A stretch of 64,000 nucleotides of DNA. Origin: Candidatus Nitrosomarinus catalina. Lineage in GTDB: Archaea; Thermoproteota; Nitrososphaeria; Nitrososphaerales; Nitrosopumilaceae. The notes under the pieces were generated by a model, which was given only the letters and a program-made list of their open reading frames with translations, was not told the DNA's origin and made no database searches. Location of the stretch: the NCBI RefSeq assembly GCF_002156965.1, contig NZ_CP021324.1, positions 220,988-284,987 on the forward strand, given 5' to 3'. The translations under genes and the position numbers were made by a program. Of this stretch, positions 26,014-36,589 are shown one piece after another (position 1 is the stretch's first letter; each line of letters begins with the position of its first letter).

Positions 26014-26253
26014 ATGGCAACAGCTTATGTTTTAATAAACTGTGAACTAGGTTCTGAAGAAGCTATTATTGGGCAACTAAAGGGCTTAGAAGGTGTAAAA
26101 GAAGTTCATGGAACTTTTGGTGCATACGATATTTTGGCCAAGATTGAATCAGACACTGTTGAAAAACTGAGAGAAACAATTACCTGGAAAATCAGAAAAA
26201 TTGAAAAGATTCGTTCTACACTTACCCTGATGGGTATCGAAGGCCAAACATAA
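26014..26253 (+). CDS. Stand-alone Lrp/AsnC ligand-binding (RAM) domain protein
   Basis: A 79-residue protein matching the AsnC/Lrp effector-binding domain (AYVLINCELGSEEAIIGQL, KEVHGTFGAYDILAKI, STLTLMGIEG) without a DNA-binding domain. Such small RAM proteins form oligomers, bind amino acids and may modulate full-length Lrp regulators. A single-gene unit. Confidence 0.88.
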   Translation: MATAYVLINCELGSEEAIIGQLKGLEGVKEVHGTFGAYDILAKIESDTVEKLRETITWKIRKIEKIRSTLTLMGIEGQT

Positions 26254-26271
26254 ACACCCTTTTTTCTAATC

Positions 26272-26838
26272 ATGCTTCTACATTTTATTTTTGTAATAAA
26301 AGAAGAGGATATTCAGAAACGTAAATCTGAATTTGAATATATCAAAAAAATGGCACAATTTTATAAAAAATGGATTGGTGATAATTTTGGAATCAACTAT
26401 GAAATTCAATGTGATGAATTAATTACAAAACCTAGAAGTATTTTTCAAAAACTAGATACACATACACTTGTTCGTGATCATGAACAACGTGGAAAAGACA
26501 TATACCATTTTTACTTGACTCATTTTAAACCTCTGTGGACTGACTGCACTTGTGAAGGTTATCATGCTGAAAATTTTGGAATGATTTTTTGGCAAAAACC
26601 AAATCAATCTGATGATGTTTTATTTTTAGCTGAAAAAAATTGCACTACAGTTTCACATGAAATAATTCATGAAATGTTAAGAATTAAAGGAAATAAAAAA
26701 TATATTCATGAAGTTCATGATGTTTGGACAAAGCATTTCTATGAACAATTGGAATTCCAACAGTACGGGGAAGATTTTGAAAGTACAGAAGAAAAACCTA
26801 TGTTTTTGACAATGGATATTAGTAAATTCAAAAATTAA
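26272..26838 (+). CDS. Hypothetical protein with HExxH motif
   Basis: A 188-residue soluble protein. HEIIH at about residues 129-133 (in TVSHEIIHEMLR) is a zinc-metalloprotease-type HExxH. Further His and Glu residues follow in YIHEVHDVWTKHF and could supply the third ligand. An upstream CTCEGYHAENFGM segment adds two cysteines. No named peptidase family recognised. It follows the RAM protein by 18 bases on the same strand. Confidence 0.66.
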   Translation: MLLHFIFVIKEEDIQKRKSEFEYIKKMAQFYKKWIGDNFGINYEIQCDELITKPRSIFQKLDTHTLVRDHEQRGKDIYHFYLTHFKPLWTDCTCEGYHAENFGMIFWQKPNQSDDVLFLAEKNCTTVSHEIIHEMLRIKGNKKYIHEVHDVWTKHFYEQLEFQQYGEDFESTEEKPMFLTMDISKFKN

Positions 26839-26850
26839 TTTTTTTAAATT

Positions 26851-27483
26851 CTAACATTTTGTAACTGAATAAATATTATTTTCAAAATTTGCAGTTTTAA
26901 AATCTAATTTATTCTCAGGATCGTTGTCTCTTGATTTACTTAATTCTTTTAGTTCTAACAATGCATCTGATCTAAAACCTACTGATGATCCATAAACTGC
27001 ATCAGTTAGCATTGTTCCATGGTCTCCTTTTTTAATGTCGTCTACCATTTCATAAAATCTATTTGTCTCTTTTTTATTTACAGGGTTTCCTGTGGCTTTA
27101 TTTTGAGCTACTGAAATATACATTCCATTATTTTTTACAGCAACAAGAATTTTGTGATTTTTTCCTGATTTACCTGGAATTGTTTCATTGACAAGTACTT
27201 CGCATTTATGATACATGCTTGATACATATGCAAAAAATCTGTATTGTGCAAATTTTCCTGCGTCATCTTCTTCACAATCTACAAAAATTTTGTGTAACAG
27301 ATGTAATGCATCATCATTCATACTTTGTAGTCTGTCATCAATTCTACCTCTCTCAAGTAATTCTGATTTGCATTCTTTTGCAATTAATACTAAAATAAAA
27401 TCTGGTAAATTATAATTTTTTAATGCTGCAACAAATGAACCTGCTTGTGACATGCCGAACTTTGGAAATCCTTTATTGACCAA
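26851..27483 (-). CDS. Hypothetical protein, 210 residues
   Basis: A soluble mixed alpha/beta protein with no motif I can name. The N-terminal half is helical and the C-terminal half strand-rich (KILVAVKNNGMYISVAQ). It converges on the HExxH gene and is divergent from aconitase. Composition is ordinary for the window. Confidence 0.68.
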   Translation of the reverse strand: MVNKGFPKFGMSQAGSFVAALKNYNLPDFILVLIAKECKSELLERGRIDDRLQSMNDDALHLLHKIFVDCEEDDAGKFAQYRFFAYVSSMYHKCEVLVNETIPGKSGKNHKILVAVKNNGMYISVAQNKATGNPVNKKETNRFYEMVDDIKKGDHGTMLTDAVYGSSVGFRSDALLELKELSKSRDNDPENKLDFKTANFENNIYSVTKC

Positions 27484-27637
27484 TTATGGCATCTCCTTAG
27501 AAAATTTTGAATTTATTGACAACGTATTGTTAAGCTGGTTTTGGCTTATAATTGTTGAGAATTAATATGCCTATTTTGATATTTTTTTTAATTTTTAAAT
27601 TGTAAATATTAAATTCGGGGAGAATTTTCTGTATATT

Positions 27638-29905
27638 ATGCAAATTGATACCACTCCAGAACTTGTTTCTAATGTATATCAAAAATTAAAAGAAAATATT
27701 GTAAAATTTCGTGATGTTGTAGATAGGCCATTAACACTTACAGAAAAAATTCTAGCTGGACATTTTAATGAAATTTCTGAAAAAAATCCTTCTGGAGGAA
27801 AAGATTATGTTTTTCTAAAACCAGATCGAGTGGCACTACAAGATGTTACTGGCCAAATGGTTATGCTTCAATTTATGCAAGCCGAATTAAATGAAACAGC
27901 TTTACCAACTACTGTCCACTGTGATCACCTAATTCGTGCTGAAGTTCAGGGTGATGTTGATATGAAAGTTTCATTAGATGAAAATAGTGAAGTTTTCAAA
28001 TTTTTACAATCTGCATGTGCAAAATATGGTTGTGGATTTTGGAAACCAGGTGCTGGAATTATACATCAAGTAGTTTTAGAAAATTATGCATTTCCTGGTG
28101 GATTAATGATTGGAACTGATTCGCATACACCAAATGCAGGTGGTCTTGGAATGATTGCTATTGGTGTTGGAGGCTTAGATGCTGCAGAAACTATGGCTGG
28201 AATGCCTTGGGAATTACTTTATCCAAAAAGAGTTGGTGTAAAATTAACTGGTAAATTAACTGGTTGGACAGCACCTAAAGATATTATTTTAAAAGTTGCA
28301 GAAGAATTAACTGTTTCAGGAGGAACAAATGCAATTGTAGAGTATTTTGGTTCTGGTACTTCATCAATCAGTTGTACTGGAAAAGCTACAATAACAAACA
28401 TGGGTGCAGAAATTGGTGCAACTTGTTCTATATTTCCTTATGATGAAAGAATGGAAACTTATCTAAAGTATACTAATAGAAAAGAAATTGCAGAACTAGC
28501 TAATAAAAATAAAGAACTGTTAGTTGCTGATCCTGAAATAGAATCCGAACCTGAAAAATATTTTGATAAAATAATTGAAATTGATTTGTCTACTTTAGAA
28601 CCTCATATTGTTGGGCCACATACCCCTGACTTGGCAAGATCTATTTCTGAACTTGCTGACGATGTAACTTCTAATGATTATGTAGATCCAATTTCTGTAG
28701 CACTTATTGGAAGCTGTACTAATTCTTCGTATGAAGATATGTCTAGAGCAGCTAGTTTAGCTGAACAAGCCAAATCTAAAGGAATTAAATCAAAAATCCC
28801 ACTACTTGTAACTCCTGGCTCTGAACAAATTAGAGGCACAATTGAGAGAGATGGTCAAATGGATTCTCTAAAAGAAATTGGTGCAACTGTTTTGGCAAAT
28901 GCATGTGGGCCATGTATTGGACAATGGAACAGACCTGAACTAGAAAAAAATGAAAAAAATTCTATTGTAACTACATTTAACAGAAATTTTCCTGGACGAA
29001 ATGATGGACAAAGATCTACTCTTAATTTCATCGGTAGTCCTGAAATGATTATTGCATTAGCATTGGGTGGAAAATTATCTTTCAATCCATTGAAGGATGA
29101 TCTTATTGCAGCAGATGGAACAAAATTCAAATTAGAACCACCAACAATTGCACCTGAAGTACCTGAAGAAGGATTTAAGATACCTGATGGGATTTTTGTC
29201 GCTCCTCCTTCTAATTCTACTAATGTTGATGTCGTAATTGATCCAAATAGTAAACGTCTTCAACGTTTAGCACCTTTTGAAAAATGGAATGGTGATGATT
29301 TTGTTGAACTTCCAATTATGGTTAAAGCAAAAGGAAAATGTACCACTGACCATATTTCTCCTGCAGGTGCATGGTTGTCTCTTAGAGGACATCTTGATAA
29401 TCTAAGTGATAATATGTTGTTGGGAGCTGTTAATGCTTTTAATGATCAAGTTGGAAGTGGTAAAAATATTTTAAATAATGAGATGGAGCCTTTTTCTAAA
29501 ATTGCTAGACAATACAAACAACAAGGTCTCAATTGGATAATTATTGGAGACAACAATTATGGTGAAGGTAGTAGTAGAGAACATGCTGCAATGACTCCTC
29601 GTTATTTGGGATGTGTTGCAGTAATTACAAAAAGTTTAGCAAGAATCCATGAGACTAATTTGAAAAAACAAGGTGTTTTGGCATTAACTTTCAATGATCC
29701 AAACGACTATGAAAAAATTCTTGAAGATGATAAAATTAGTCTAATTAATTTAGATAGTTTAGAACCTCAAAAACAAGTAACTTGTGTAATAACTCACAGT
29801 GATGGAAATAAGGAAGAAATTGCATTAAATCACTCCTATAATGAATCTCAAATTCAGTGGTTCAAACACGGTTCTGCATTGAATGTTTTAAGAAATAAAA
29901 AATAA
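27638..29905 (+). CDS. acn: Aconitate hydratase
   Basis: A 755-residue aconitase of the mitochondrial type. Iron-sulfur ligands appear in GSCTNSS (around residue 366) and ACGPCIG (around residue 426). Substrate-site segments include TDSHTPNAGGLG and the C-terminal swivelling domain GDNNYGEGSSREHAA. It interconverts citrate and isocitrate in the TCA cycle. Monocistronic, with tRNA-Trp right behind it on the other strand. Confidence 0.96.
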   Translation: MQIDTTPELVSNVYQKLKENIVKFRDVVDRPLTLTEKILAGHFNEISEKNPSGGKDYVFLKPDRVALQDVTGQMVMLQFMQAELNETALPTTVHCDHLIRAEVQGDVDMKVSLDENSEVFKFLQSACAKYGCGFWKPGAGIIHQVVLENYAFPGGLMIGTDSHTPNAGGLGMIAIGVGGLDAAETMAGMPWELLYPKRVGVKLTGKLTGWTAPKDIILKVAEELTVSGGTNAIVEYFGSGTSSISCTGKATITNMGAEIGATCSIFPYDERMETYLKYTNRKEIAELANKNKELLVADPEIESEPEKYFDKIIEIDLSTLEPHIVGPHTPDLARSISELADDVTSNDYVDPISVALIGSCTNSSYEDMSRAASLAEQAKSKGIKSKIPLLVTPGSEQIRGTIERDGQMDSLKEIGATVLANACGPCIGQWNRPELEKNEKNSIVTTFNRNFPGRNDGQRSTLNFIGSPEMIIALALGGKLSFNPLKDDLIAADGTKFKLEPPTIAPEVPEEGFKIPDGIFVAPPSNSTNVDVVIDPNSKRLQRLAPFEKWNGDDFVELPIMVKAKGKCTTDHISPAGAWLSLRGHLDNLSDNMLLGAVNAFNDQVGSGKNILNNEMEPFSKIARQYKQQGLNWIIIGDNNYGEGSSREHAAMTPRYLGCVAVITKSLARIHETNLKKQGVLALTFNDPNDYEKILEDDKISLINLDSLEPQKQVTCVITHSDGNKEEIALNHSYNESQIQWFKHGSALNVLRNKK

Positions 29906-29909
29906 AAAA

Positions 29910-29983
29910 TGGGCCCGATCGGATTTGAACCGACGATCGATGGTTTTGGAGACCATCGCCCTACCAGGCTAGGCTACGAACCC
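29910..29983 (-). tRNA. tRNA-Trp (CCA anticodon), intronless
   Basis: Acceptor GGGTTCG/CGGGCCC with two G-U pairs, anticodon stem ATGGT/ACCAT with loop CTCCAAA (anticodon CCA), T arm GTCGG-TTCAAAT-CCGAT, discriminator A. It lacks the long intron with embedded C/D guide seen in many euryarchaea. Confidence 0.96.
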
Positions 29984-30069
29984 ACAAGAATCGGAACTAT
30001 TTGCTTGAATTTTAACTTATTTTTAACCAAGATTTATTTGCAATAATCATGTCTGTGTTGTAGGAAGCA

Positions 30070-30603
30070 ATGGTTAAACCAGTTTATTTTGTATTAGGGG
30101 CAATTCCTGTGATTGTTGCAATCTTACTTGCTGTTCCGTTAGTAACAAAAAATGAAATTCCTGTTTCAGCTACAAATTCTTTTGATAAAGTTGAAATTGA
30201 ATATACAAAACATCAATTAAAAAAAATAACTAATGGAATTGCTGAAAGAACTGGTGCTGAAAAAACAGAAATTCTAATAATTAAAAATGATGGGGAAACT
30301 AAATACACTATTACTGAACAGGGATACCCTCAACCTACAATTAAATCAAAAATTGATGAAAAAACATTAAACAAAATTAAGGCTTTGATTAAAGAAACTG
30401 GTTTCATTTCAATTGATCCTAATTCTTTTGAAGTTTTTCAAAATGTTACTGACTTTCAAAAATCTTCAGTTAAAGTAACTCTTAATGGACGTGTTAATCA
30501 AATTCACTGGCCAGAATCATCTGCAACACCAGACTTTGTTCCACCCATAATTTCTATGGTTGAAACTGAATTAGATAAAATAATGTCTGAATTTAGTGAA
30601 TAG
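30070..30603 (+). CDS. Membrane-anchored hypothetical protein
   Basis: A 177-residue protein with one N-terminal membrane helix (about residues 5-25) and an exported domain of about 145 residues with alternating strands and helices. No cysteines or motif known to me. It precedes pdxS by 30 bases, but a PdxS link is unlikely. Confidence 0.7.
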   Translation: MVKPVYFVLGAIPVIVAILLAVPLVTKNEIPVSATNSFDKVEIEYTKHQLKKITNGIAERTGAEKTEILIIKNDGETKYTITEQGYPQPTIKSKIDEKTLNKIKALIKETGFISIDPNSFEVFQNVTDFQKSSVKVTLNGRVNQIHWPESSATPDFVPPIISMVETELDKIMSEFSE

Positions 30604-30633
30604 GTACAAATAGTCTCTAGCAAAAATTAGGGT

Positions 30634-31602
30634 ATGTTACCTCTATCTGGTGAACGAACTAATGCCAAAGGAATAATTTCTGAAAAATTAGATTCTGTTG
30701 ATACAATTCGTGGCTCAAGTACACTAAAGAGAGGTTTTGCACATATGCAAAAAAATGGTGTTGTTATGGATGTTACAAATGTGGAACAAGCATTAATTGC
30801 TCAAGAAGCTGGTGCTGTTTCAGTAATGGTTTTAGATAAACTTCCATCAGAAGTTAGAAAAGCTGGTGGAGTTGCAAGAACCGCCAGTATTAAAATTATT
30901 GAAGAAATTATGGATTCAGTTACTATTCCTGTAATGGCAAAATGTAGAATTGGACATGTTAACGAAGCATTAGTTTTACAAGAAACTGATGTAGATATGA
31001 TAGATGAATCTGAAGTTTTAACACCTGCAGATGAATTACGACATATTTGGAAATGGGATCTTACAACACCCGTTGTTAACGGTGCACGATCTTTGGCTGA
31101 AGCTTTAAGAAGAATTGAAGAAGGTGCATCAATGATTAGAACTAAAGGCGAACCTGGTACTGGAAATGTTGCAGAAGCTATCACACATATCAAAAAAGTT
31201 AATGATGAATTAAGAACAATAAAATCAATTTATGATTCTGGTGATAATCAAGATTTAGTTCGGATGGCAAGAGAGTTCAAAGTTTCTTATGATATTGTTG
31301 AACAAACTGCTAAACTTGGACGATTACCTGTTGTCAATTTTGCAGCTGGGGGAATTGCAACACCTGCAGATGCAGCATATTTGATGTCATTAGGTTGTGA
31401 TGGTATTTTTGTTGGGTCTGGAATTTTTAGTGCAGATGATGCACAAGAAAGAGCAAACGCAATTGTTTTGGCAACTACTTTTTGGAATGAATCTGATAAA
31501 GTAAAAGAAGCACAAAAAATGATTGATGAAAGACAATCTATACCTGGCTTGGATGTAAAAACATTAGATTTACGTATGCAAGATCGTGGAGGTTCAGCAT
31601 GA
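30634..31602 (+). CDS. pdxS: Pyridoxal 5'-phosphate synthase subunit PdxS
   Basis: A 322-residue TIM-barrel synthase with signatures [28 protein letters not shown] (catalytic lysine region) and [15 protein letters not shown]-like [15 protein letters not shown]. It makes PLP from ribose 5-phosphate, glyceraldehyde 3-phosphate and ammonia supplied by PdxT. It overlaps pdxT by four bases, so the two subunits are translated together. Confidence 0.97.
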   Translation: MLPLSGERTNAKGIISEKLDSVDTIRGSSTLKRGFAHMQKNGVVMDVTNVEQALIAQEAGAVSVMVLDKLPSEVRKAGGVARTASIKIIEEIMDSVTIPVMAKCRIGHVNEALVLQETDVDMIDESEVLTPADELRHIWKWDLTTPVVNGARSLAEALRRIEEGASMIRTKGEPGTGNVAEAITHIKKVNDELRTIKSIYDSGDNQDLVRMAREFKVSYDIVEQTAKLGRLPVVNFAAGGIATPADAAYLMSLGCDGIFVGSGIFSADDAQERANAIVLATTFWNESDKVKEAQKMIDERQSIPGLDVKTLDLRMQDRGGSA

Positions 31603-32216
31603 GTCTAACTCTAGGTGTTTTATCAATTCAAGGAGATGTTCTTGAAAATGTTCTTGCTGTAAAAGCTGCTATTGATGCATTAGATATTGATGGAACTGTT
31701 ACTAGTGTTAGAACCCCTGATGAAATTTCAAATGTTGATGGCCTAATTATTCCAGGTGGTGAAAGTACTACTATGGGTAGACTATCTGTTGCCAATGGTG
31801 CTTTGAAAATTCTAAAAGAAAAAATTGAACAAGGAATGCCTGTTTTAGGAATATGTGCTGGAATGATTATGTTGTCTAAAACTGCCCAAGATAAAGTGGT
31901 AGGAAAAATTGATCAACCTTTACTAGATATCTTAGACATTAAACTAGAAAGAAATTCTTTTGGACGTCAAAGAGAATCCTTTGAGTCTGATATTTCTCTA
32001 AACTCTATTGGAATTCCTTCATTTAATGGAGTTTTCATTAGAGCACCCTCAATTTCAGATGTGGGAAATGATATTGAAGTTTTATCAAAATTTAATGAAA
32101 AAATTGTTGCAGTTAAAAAAAATAATATTATTGGTGTTGCATTCCATCCTGAATTGACAAGTGATATTTCATTACACAAATATTTTGTAAATCTTACAAA
32201 TACTCTAAAAAATTAA
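31599..32216 (+). CDS. pdxT: Pyridoxal 5'-phosphate synthase glutaminase PdxT
   Basis: A 205-residue class I glutaminase. Motifs: [14 protein letters not shown], nucleophile cysteine in [11 protein letters not shown], and the His/Glu pair in GVAFHPELT. It releases ammonia from glutamine for PdxS. The start ATG overlaps the pdxS stop. Confidence 0.97.
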   Translation: MSLTLGVLSIQGDVLENVLAVKAAIDALDIDGTVTSVRTPDEISNVDGLIIPGGESTTMGRLSVANGALKILKEKIEQGMPVLGICAGMIMLSKTAQDKVVGKIDQPLLDILDIKLERNSFGRQRESFESDISLNSIGIPSFNGVFIRAPSISDVGNDIEVLSKFNEKIVAVKKNNIIGVAFHPELTSDISLHKYFVNLTNTLKN

Positions 32217-32313
32217 TTTAAACCACGTGGTAAAATTACCTCTATTTGACCTAATTTTGGCACTAGATTACTAGTTTCTTACCAATTAAATATAATAAAA
32301 TTCAACAACATTC

Positions 32314-32682
32314 ATGACAGAACAAACTACAAGTGGTTCAATAGCACCATATTTTGACCAGTTCTTTAACCAGATTAAGAACGTTCACCCAAAAATAGAC
32401 CCTGAACTCTTAATTAGAATAATGCTATTTGAAATCAATTTGAAGAAATTTGTTGGTCCTGATATTCCACATGTTCACCTTGATGTACAATATGAACAAG
32501 GAGTGGATCTTAAACAAAAACAAGAAGAAGCCAGAGATAAATTCCCAATTGAGGTAACCACTAACAAATGGGGTGACGGTGTAATCTTTTCAGGTTTAAT
32601 GGGAATCAGACACATCGAAAAAGTTTGCGCAGATCCTCAAATTACCAAAGTAACCGGAACCGCAACACCTAGACATAACTAA
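32314..32682 (+). CDS. Hypothetical protein, 122 residues
   Basis: A soluble protein with a helical N-terminal half (FDQFFNQIKN) and a strand-rich C-terminal half ending TKVTGTATPRHN. No motif recognised. It has its own upstream AT-rich region. Codon use is cleaner than that of many neighbours, suggesting good expression. Confidence 0.68.
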   Translation: MTEQTTSGSIAPYFDQFFNQIKNVHPKIDPELLIRIMLFEINLKKFVGPDIPHVHLDVQYEQGVDLKQKQEEARDKFPIEVTTNKWGDGVIFSGLMGIRHIEKVCADPQITKVTGTATPRHN

Positions 32683-32737
32683 AATTTAGTTTTTTTAATC
32701 TTAAAATAATTTTTTATTTAACAAATTTAATTCAAAA

Positions 32738-33304
32738 TTAATCTTTTGAAAAATTTATTTCAATACGCATTGTATTGTTGATGATCTGAATTACTTTCTC
32801 GATAATTTTTGGATCCATGCTGAAGAACCCTCTGAATTTATCTCCTCCTAGATCTTCTGCAACTAAACCAAATGGTCCATTTGGTCCTTTAGTAACAACA
32901 ATCCACATTTTTTCAATATTGGTATCTAAACAACTAAGAATTTCTGCAGTTGGTGGAACTGAATCAGGCGGAATTAAAAATGGATCATCAAATCCTCCAA
33001 TTACCCAAGCATGGGGAATTTTTTTCAAAATTTCTGTATATCTTTTTTGAACATATTTGTAAAGAGCTTCAGTTTCAAATGTAGCTAATAATGGATCATA
33101 ATTTTTTACTGCGTATGCTTCAATATCCATACTTAATCTATAGAGATCTTCTCTTTTTGCCTCAAAATTAACGAAGTTTGCTTTTGTGAATTCATCTAAT
33201 GTGGATAATCCTGAATCCTCTGTAATATTTTTTACATCACCCTGAGGTAATTCAGGACATTGAATTTTTAATTCATCTAAGAAACTTTCGTATTCTTTTG
33301 CCAA
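32738..33304 (-). CDS. Hypothetical protein, 188 residues
   Basis: A soluble acidic protein with an N-terminal helical region and a central AWVIGGFDDPFLIPPDS segment followed by strands. No family recognised. It lies downstream of valS on the same strand, 77 bases away, and converges on the 122-residue gene. Confidence 0.66.
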   Translation of the reverse strand: MAKEYESFLDELKIQCPELPQGDVKNITEDSGLSTLDEFTKANFVNFEAKREDLYRLSMDIEAYAVKNYDPLLATFETEALYKYVQKRYTEILKKIPHAWVIGGFDDPFLIPPDSVPPTAEILSCLDTNIEKMWIVVTKGPNGPFGLVAEDLGGDKFRGFFSMDPKIIEKVIQIINNTMRIEINFSKD

Positions 33305-33381
33305 TACCCAAAAAACTTTTTTGGTATATTTAAAACTAATATTTTATTCTTCTAGTGCTAATTTTATCCAGATTTTTCCTT

Positions 33382-35700
33382 TTAATCTAATAAATTATGC
33401 ATTGATTTCAAATCTTTTTTGAATGGCTGTAATATTTCTGGAATGTCTATTTTGATTGAATCTTTTAGTGACAAATTTTGAGATTTCTTTTCATTCCAAA
33501 CTTTGGAATTAAATTCTGATATTGCTTTAGTTATTTCTGTCTGTTCTTCAATATTTTCAAAATCAACTTGTTTTTGTTGATGAATACTCTCATTTGAATA
33601 CAATGTTTTCCAAAGATGTTCTGTAATGAATGGTGTAATTGGTGCTAATAATTTTAGAATTGTTGATAATGTTTTGTGAAGTGTAAATATCGCACCATCT
33701 CTTTCCTCATCTGAAAAATCAATTCCATATGCTCTTGCTTTTACCATTTCAATATAATGTGCAGCAAATACATTCCATGTAAATTCCCTAATTGCAACTG
33801 CTGGAATAAAGAAATTATATTCTTCATATCCTTTTTTACATTCTTTTACTAGTTTGTCCAATTCTGATAAAATCCATTTATCTGAATCCGTTGGCACTCC
33901 TGAATTGATAACTGGAAAACTTGATAAAAATCTGGACACATTCCATAATTTGCTTAAAAATTTCTTGGTTGAATCAATTTTTTGTTCATTACATCTAAAA
34001 TCATATCCGTGATTAATCTCACTGGCACTCCAAAATCTGAAAGTATCTGCACCTTGTTTTTCAATAACTGGTAATGGATCTATTGCATTGCCTTTGCTTT
34101 TACTCATTTTCATTCCTTTTTCATCTAATCCATACCCCATTACCCAAGCTTCAGACCATGGTTTTTCTCCTGTTAATTCTTCACATCTCAATAGTGTGTA
34201 ATACAACCAAGTTCTCACAATGTCTTTTGCTTGGGGTCTAATTGTAGCAGGATAAACTTTCTTGAAAAATTCATCATCTCGACCAAATTTACTAATGAAT
34301 AATGGTGATACACTAGAATCCATCCATGTATCAAATGTCCTTTCTTCACCAATAAATTCGCTAGAATTACATTTTGTACAGTTTGTAATTGGACATTTTT
34401 CATTCCATGGTCTATAGTATTTTCCAGGTTCTGGTACATGTGGTTCGGAGCATTCTTTACAGTACCAGATTGGAATTTCTGTCCCATAAAATCTTCTTCT
34501 TGAGATTGGCCAATCAATATTGATTGATTCTAACCAATTCATCAAAATTTGTTTGTGCATTGTAGGATGGAAAGTAATTTCCTTTCCCACTTCTTTCATT
34601 TTTTCAATTTTATCTTTTTGTTTAAGATAATATTCTTCCATAGGAATTATTTCAATTGGAGTTTTACTTCTTTCTGAAATTGGAGTTCTATGAGTAATTT
34701 CTTCAATTTTTTCAACAAATCCTCCTTTTTCTAAATCTTCTATGATTTTTGTTCTTGCTTGTTTTGGTTTTAATCCTGCATACTCACCCGCAACATCAGT
34801 CATTCTTCCATTTAGTCCAATAGCAACTATTTCATCTAATTGTAATTCTCTAAATAATGCAACATCATTTTGATCACCATAACTACAAACCATTACTGCA
34901 CCTGAACCAAATTCTTGCTTTGCTGAATGATGTGTTGTTAATTCTACTTCTGCATTGGTAATTGGCACAATAATTTTTTTGCCAATGAATCCAGAATATC
35001 TTTCATCCTCTGGATTAACAATAATTGTTTTACATGCACAAAGTAATTCTGGTCTTGTACTTGCGATAATAATTTCTTTATCTGTATCTTTAATTTTGAA
35101 TTTCATATAAACAAGCTTTGTTTGTAAATCGTCATAAATTATTTCAGCATCGGCAATTGTAGTTCCAGAAACCCAATCGTAATTGTTAGGCCTATTTGCA
35201 AGGTAAACTTCCCCTTTTTTCCACAAGTCAATGAAAGTTGATTGTGTTAATGATCTGTATTCTTCTGAATCGGTTCTGTAGTAATTAGTAAAATCTCCGC
35301 TTATTCCCAAATTCTTCATAATTAGAATCATTTCTGCCTCTAAATCGTCTAAAGCATCTTTACACAAATTCAGAAATTCCCCTCTTTCTGTTTCTCTCAT
35401 TCTTATCTTGTGCTTCTTTTCAGTATAGAGTTCAACTGGTAACCCGTTTCTATCAATACCTATTGGAAAATACACATTTTTTCCAGCCATTCTTGCTGTA
35501 CGTGCAATCATATCTATTTGTGAATAATGTGCGGCTGCACCAATATGCCATGGTCTACCTGATGGATATGGTGGTGGTGTATCTATTGTAAAATTATCTT
35601 CATTAGGTTTGAATTCATAAATTTTTTCTTCTTCCCATTTTTTTAGAATATTTTTTTCTAATTCTGGATTCCATGCTTTTTCTGAAATTTTAGGTTCCAT
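33382..35700 (-). CDS. valS: Valyl-tRNA synthetase
   Basis: A 772-residue class I synthetase. The HIGH-type motif is PPPYPSGRPWHIGAA (around residue 42), the KMSKS motif is MKMSKSKGNAIDP (around residue 525), with an editing domain between (around residues 185-350) and an anticodon-binding helical domain after. Zinc-type cysteines occur in YCKECSEPH and CTKCNS. Length fits the archaeal ValRS. The QueD fusion gene is three bases upstream. Confidence 0.93.
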   Translation of the reverse strand: MEPKISEKAWNPELEKNILKKWEEEKIYEFKPNEDNFTIDTPPPYPSGRPWHIGAAAHYSQIDMIARTARMAGKNVYFPIGIDRNGLPVELYTEKKHKIRMRETERGEFLNLCKDALDDLEAEMILIMKNLGISGDFTNYYRTDSEEYRSLTQSTFIDLWKKGEVYLANRPNNYDWVSGTTIADAEIIYDDLQTKLVYMKFKIKDTDKEIIIASTRPELLCACKTIIVNPEDERYSGFIGKKIIVPITNAEVELTTHHSAKQEFGSGAVMVCSYGDQNDVALFRELQLDEIVAIGLNGRMTDVAGEYAGLKPKQARTKIIEDLEKGGFVEKIEEITHRTPISERSKTPIEIIPMEEYYLKQKDKIEKMKEVGKEITFHPTMHKQILMNWLESINIDWPISRRRFYGTEIPIWYCKECSEPHVPEPGKYYRPWNEKCPITNCTKCNSSEFIGEERTFDTWMDSSVSPLFISKFGRDDEFFKKVYPATIRPQAKDIVRTWLYYTLLRCEELTGEKPWSEAWVMGYGLDEKGMKMSKSKGNAIDPLPVIEKQGADTFRFWSASEINHGYDFRCNEQKIDSTKKFLSKLWNVSRFLSSFPVINSGVPTDSDKWILSELDKLVKECKKGYEEYNFFIPAVAIREFTWNVFAAHYIEMVKARAYGIDFSDEERDGAIFTLHKTLSTILKLLAPITPFITEHLWKTLYSNESIHQQKQVDFENIEEQTEITKAISEFNSKVWNEKKSQNLSLKDSIKIDIPEILQPFKKDLKSMHNLLD

Positions 35701-35703
35701 TTT

Positions 35704-36519
35704 CTATCTTTGAATATTAGAAATTATGTGGGATCCTTTGTTGTATCCTTCATAAATGTAAACTCCTACTGCCTCTACATTTTCAGGCATTTTTGGAGCT
35801 AATAGTTTAATTATTTCACTTGAGAGATTTTCAACTGTAGCTTCTCCTTCAAGTAGATATGTTGTATGTTTTGGAACTTGTAAATCAAACATTCCTTTTG
35901 GTCCTTCAAAACTAATTTCATAATGTGTTTCATCTTCTTTTTTAAGATATTTTTTATTAATGAAAAATTTATGATCAAATTCATTAACAACTTCCTTTAT
36001 GATTTTTTTTGCTATTCCAAAATCAACTAACAAATTATTTTTCATTTGACCTACTAACTCTACCATCACTGAAGATGTATGTCCATGTAGTATGGAGCAT
36101 TTTTCAACTAGTGGAAGTATGTGTGCATAATCAAATGAAAACGATGCATCTTCTAAAAATATTGAACCAGTTTGTGGTGTTTTATCATAAAATACTATAT
36201 CTTGTAATTCTTTAATTTGTGCAACATATTTTGCATGACCTATTGCCATTATTTTTTCTTCAGGAAGGTCTTCTTTGATTTGTCTATATTTTTCAATATC
36301 TTCATCATTATCAATCACTTCGATTAATCCTTTTTCTGTTTTAAAATCAACTTTGACTTTAGTTCCATTTTTTAAACTAATTTCATAATTGTATTGGTAT
36401 TCATTTTCTAAAAATGTGAGCATTTGTGCTACTGTTAATTCTGTTCTTGTTTTAAGTAAATTTCCTTTTTTATCTATATACTTGAAATCTGAATCCAAAA
36501 TTGTAGGGCTTGTAGTCAT
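35704..36519 (-). CDS. Fusion of an N-terminal domain with QueD/6-pyruvoyl-tetrahydropterin synthase
   Basis: A 271-residue protein. The C-terminal half (from about residue 125) is a PTPS/QueD domain: FSFDYAHIL (first zinc His), CSILHGHT (CxxxHGH with catalytic Cys and two zinc His) and a C-terminal YIYEGYNKG. QueD makes 6-carboxytetrahydropterin for archaeosine. The N-terminal ~120 residues carry KVDFKTEKGLIEVIDNDEDI, which looks like a nuclease-type core (D...E.ID). That is only a resemblance. It is tightly coupled to valS. Confidence 0.82.
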   Translation of the reverse strand: MTTSPTILDSDFKYIDKKGNLLKTRTELTVAQMLTFLENEYQYNYEISLKNGTKVKVDFKTEKGLIEVIDNDEDIEKYRQIKEDLPEEKIMAIGHAKYVAQIKELQDIVFYDKTPQTGSIFLEDASFSFDYAHILPLVEKCSILHGHTSSVMVELVGQMKNNLLVDFGIAKKIIKEVVNEFDHKFFINKKYLKKEDETHYEISFEGPKGMFDLQVPKHTTYLLEGEATVENLSSEIIKLLAPKMPENVEAVGVYIYEGYNKGSHIISNIQR

Positions 36520-36589
36520 GTAAAATTTTTTGGCTATGGATATAATATAAATTCTGTAACAATGTGCCTGAAAAATTATTTTTCTATAA

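Noticed and set aside
30634-31602. Minus-strand 130-residue frame inside pdxS
   Set aside because: Shadow of the strongly conserved PdxS reading frame.
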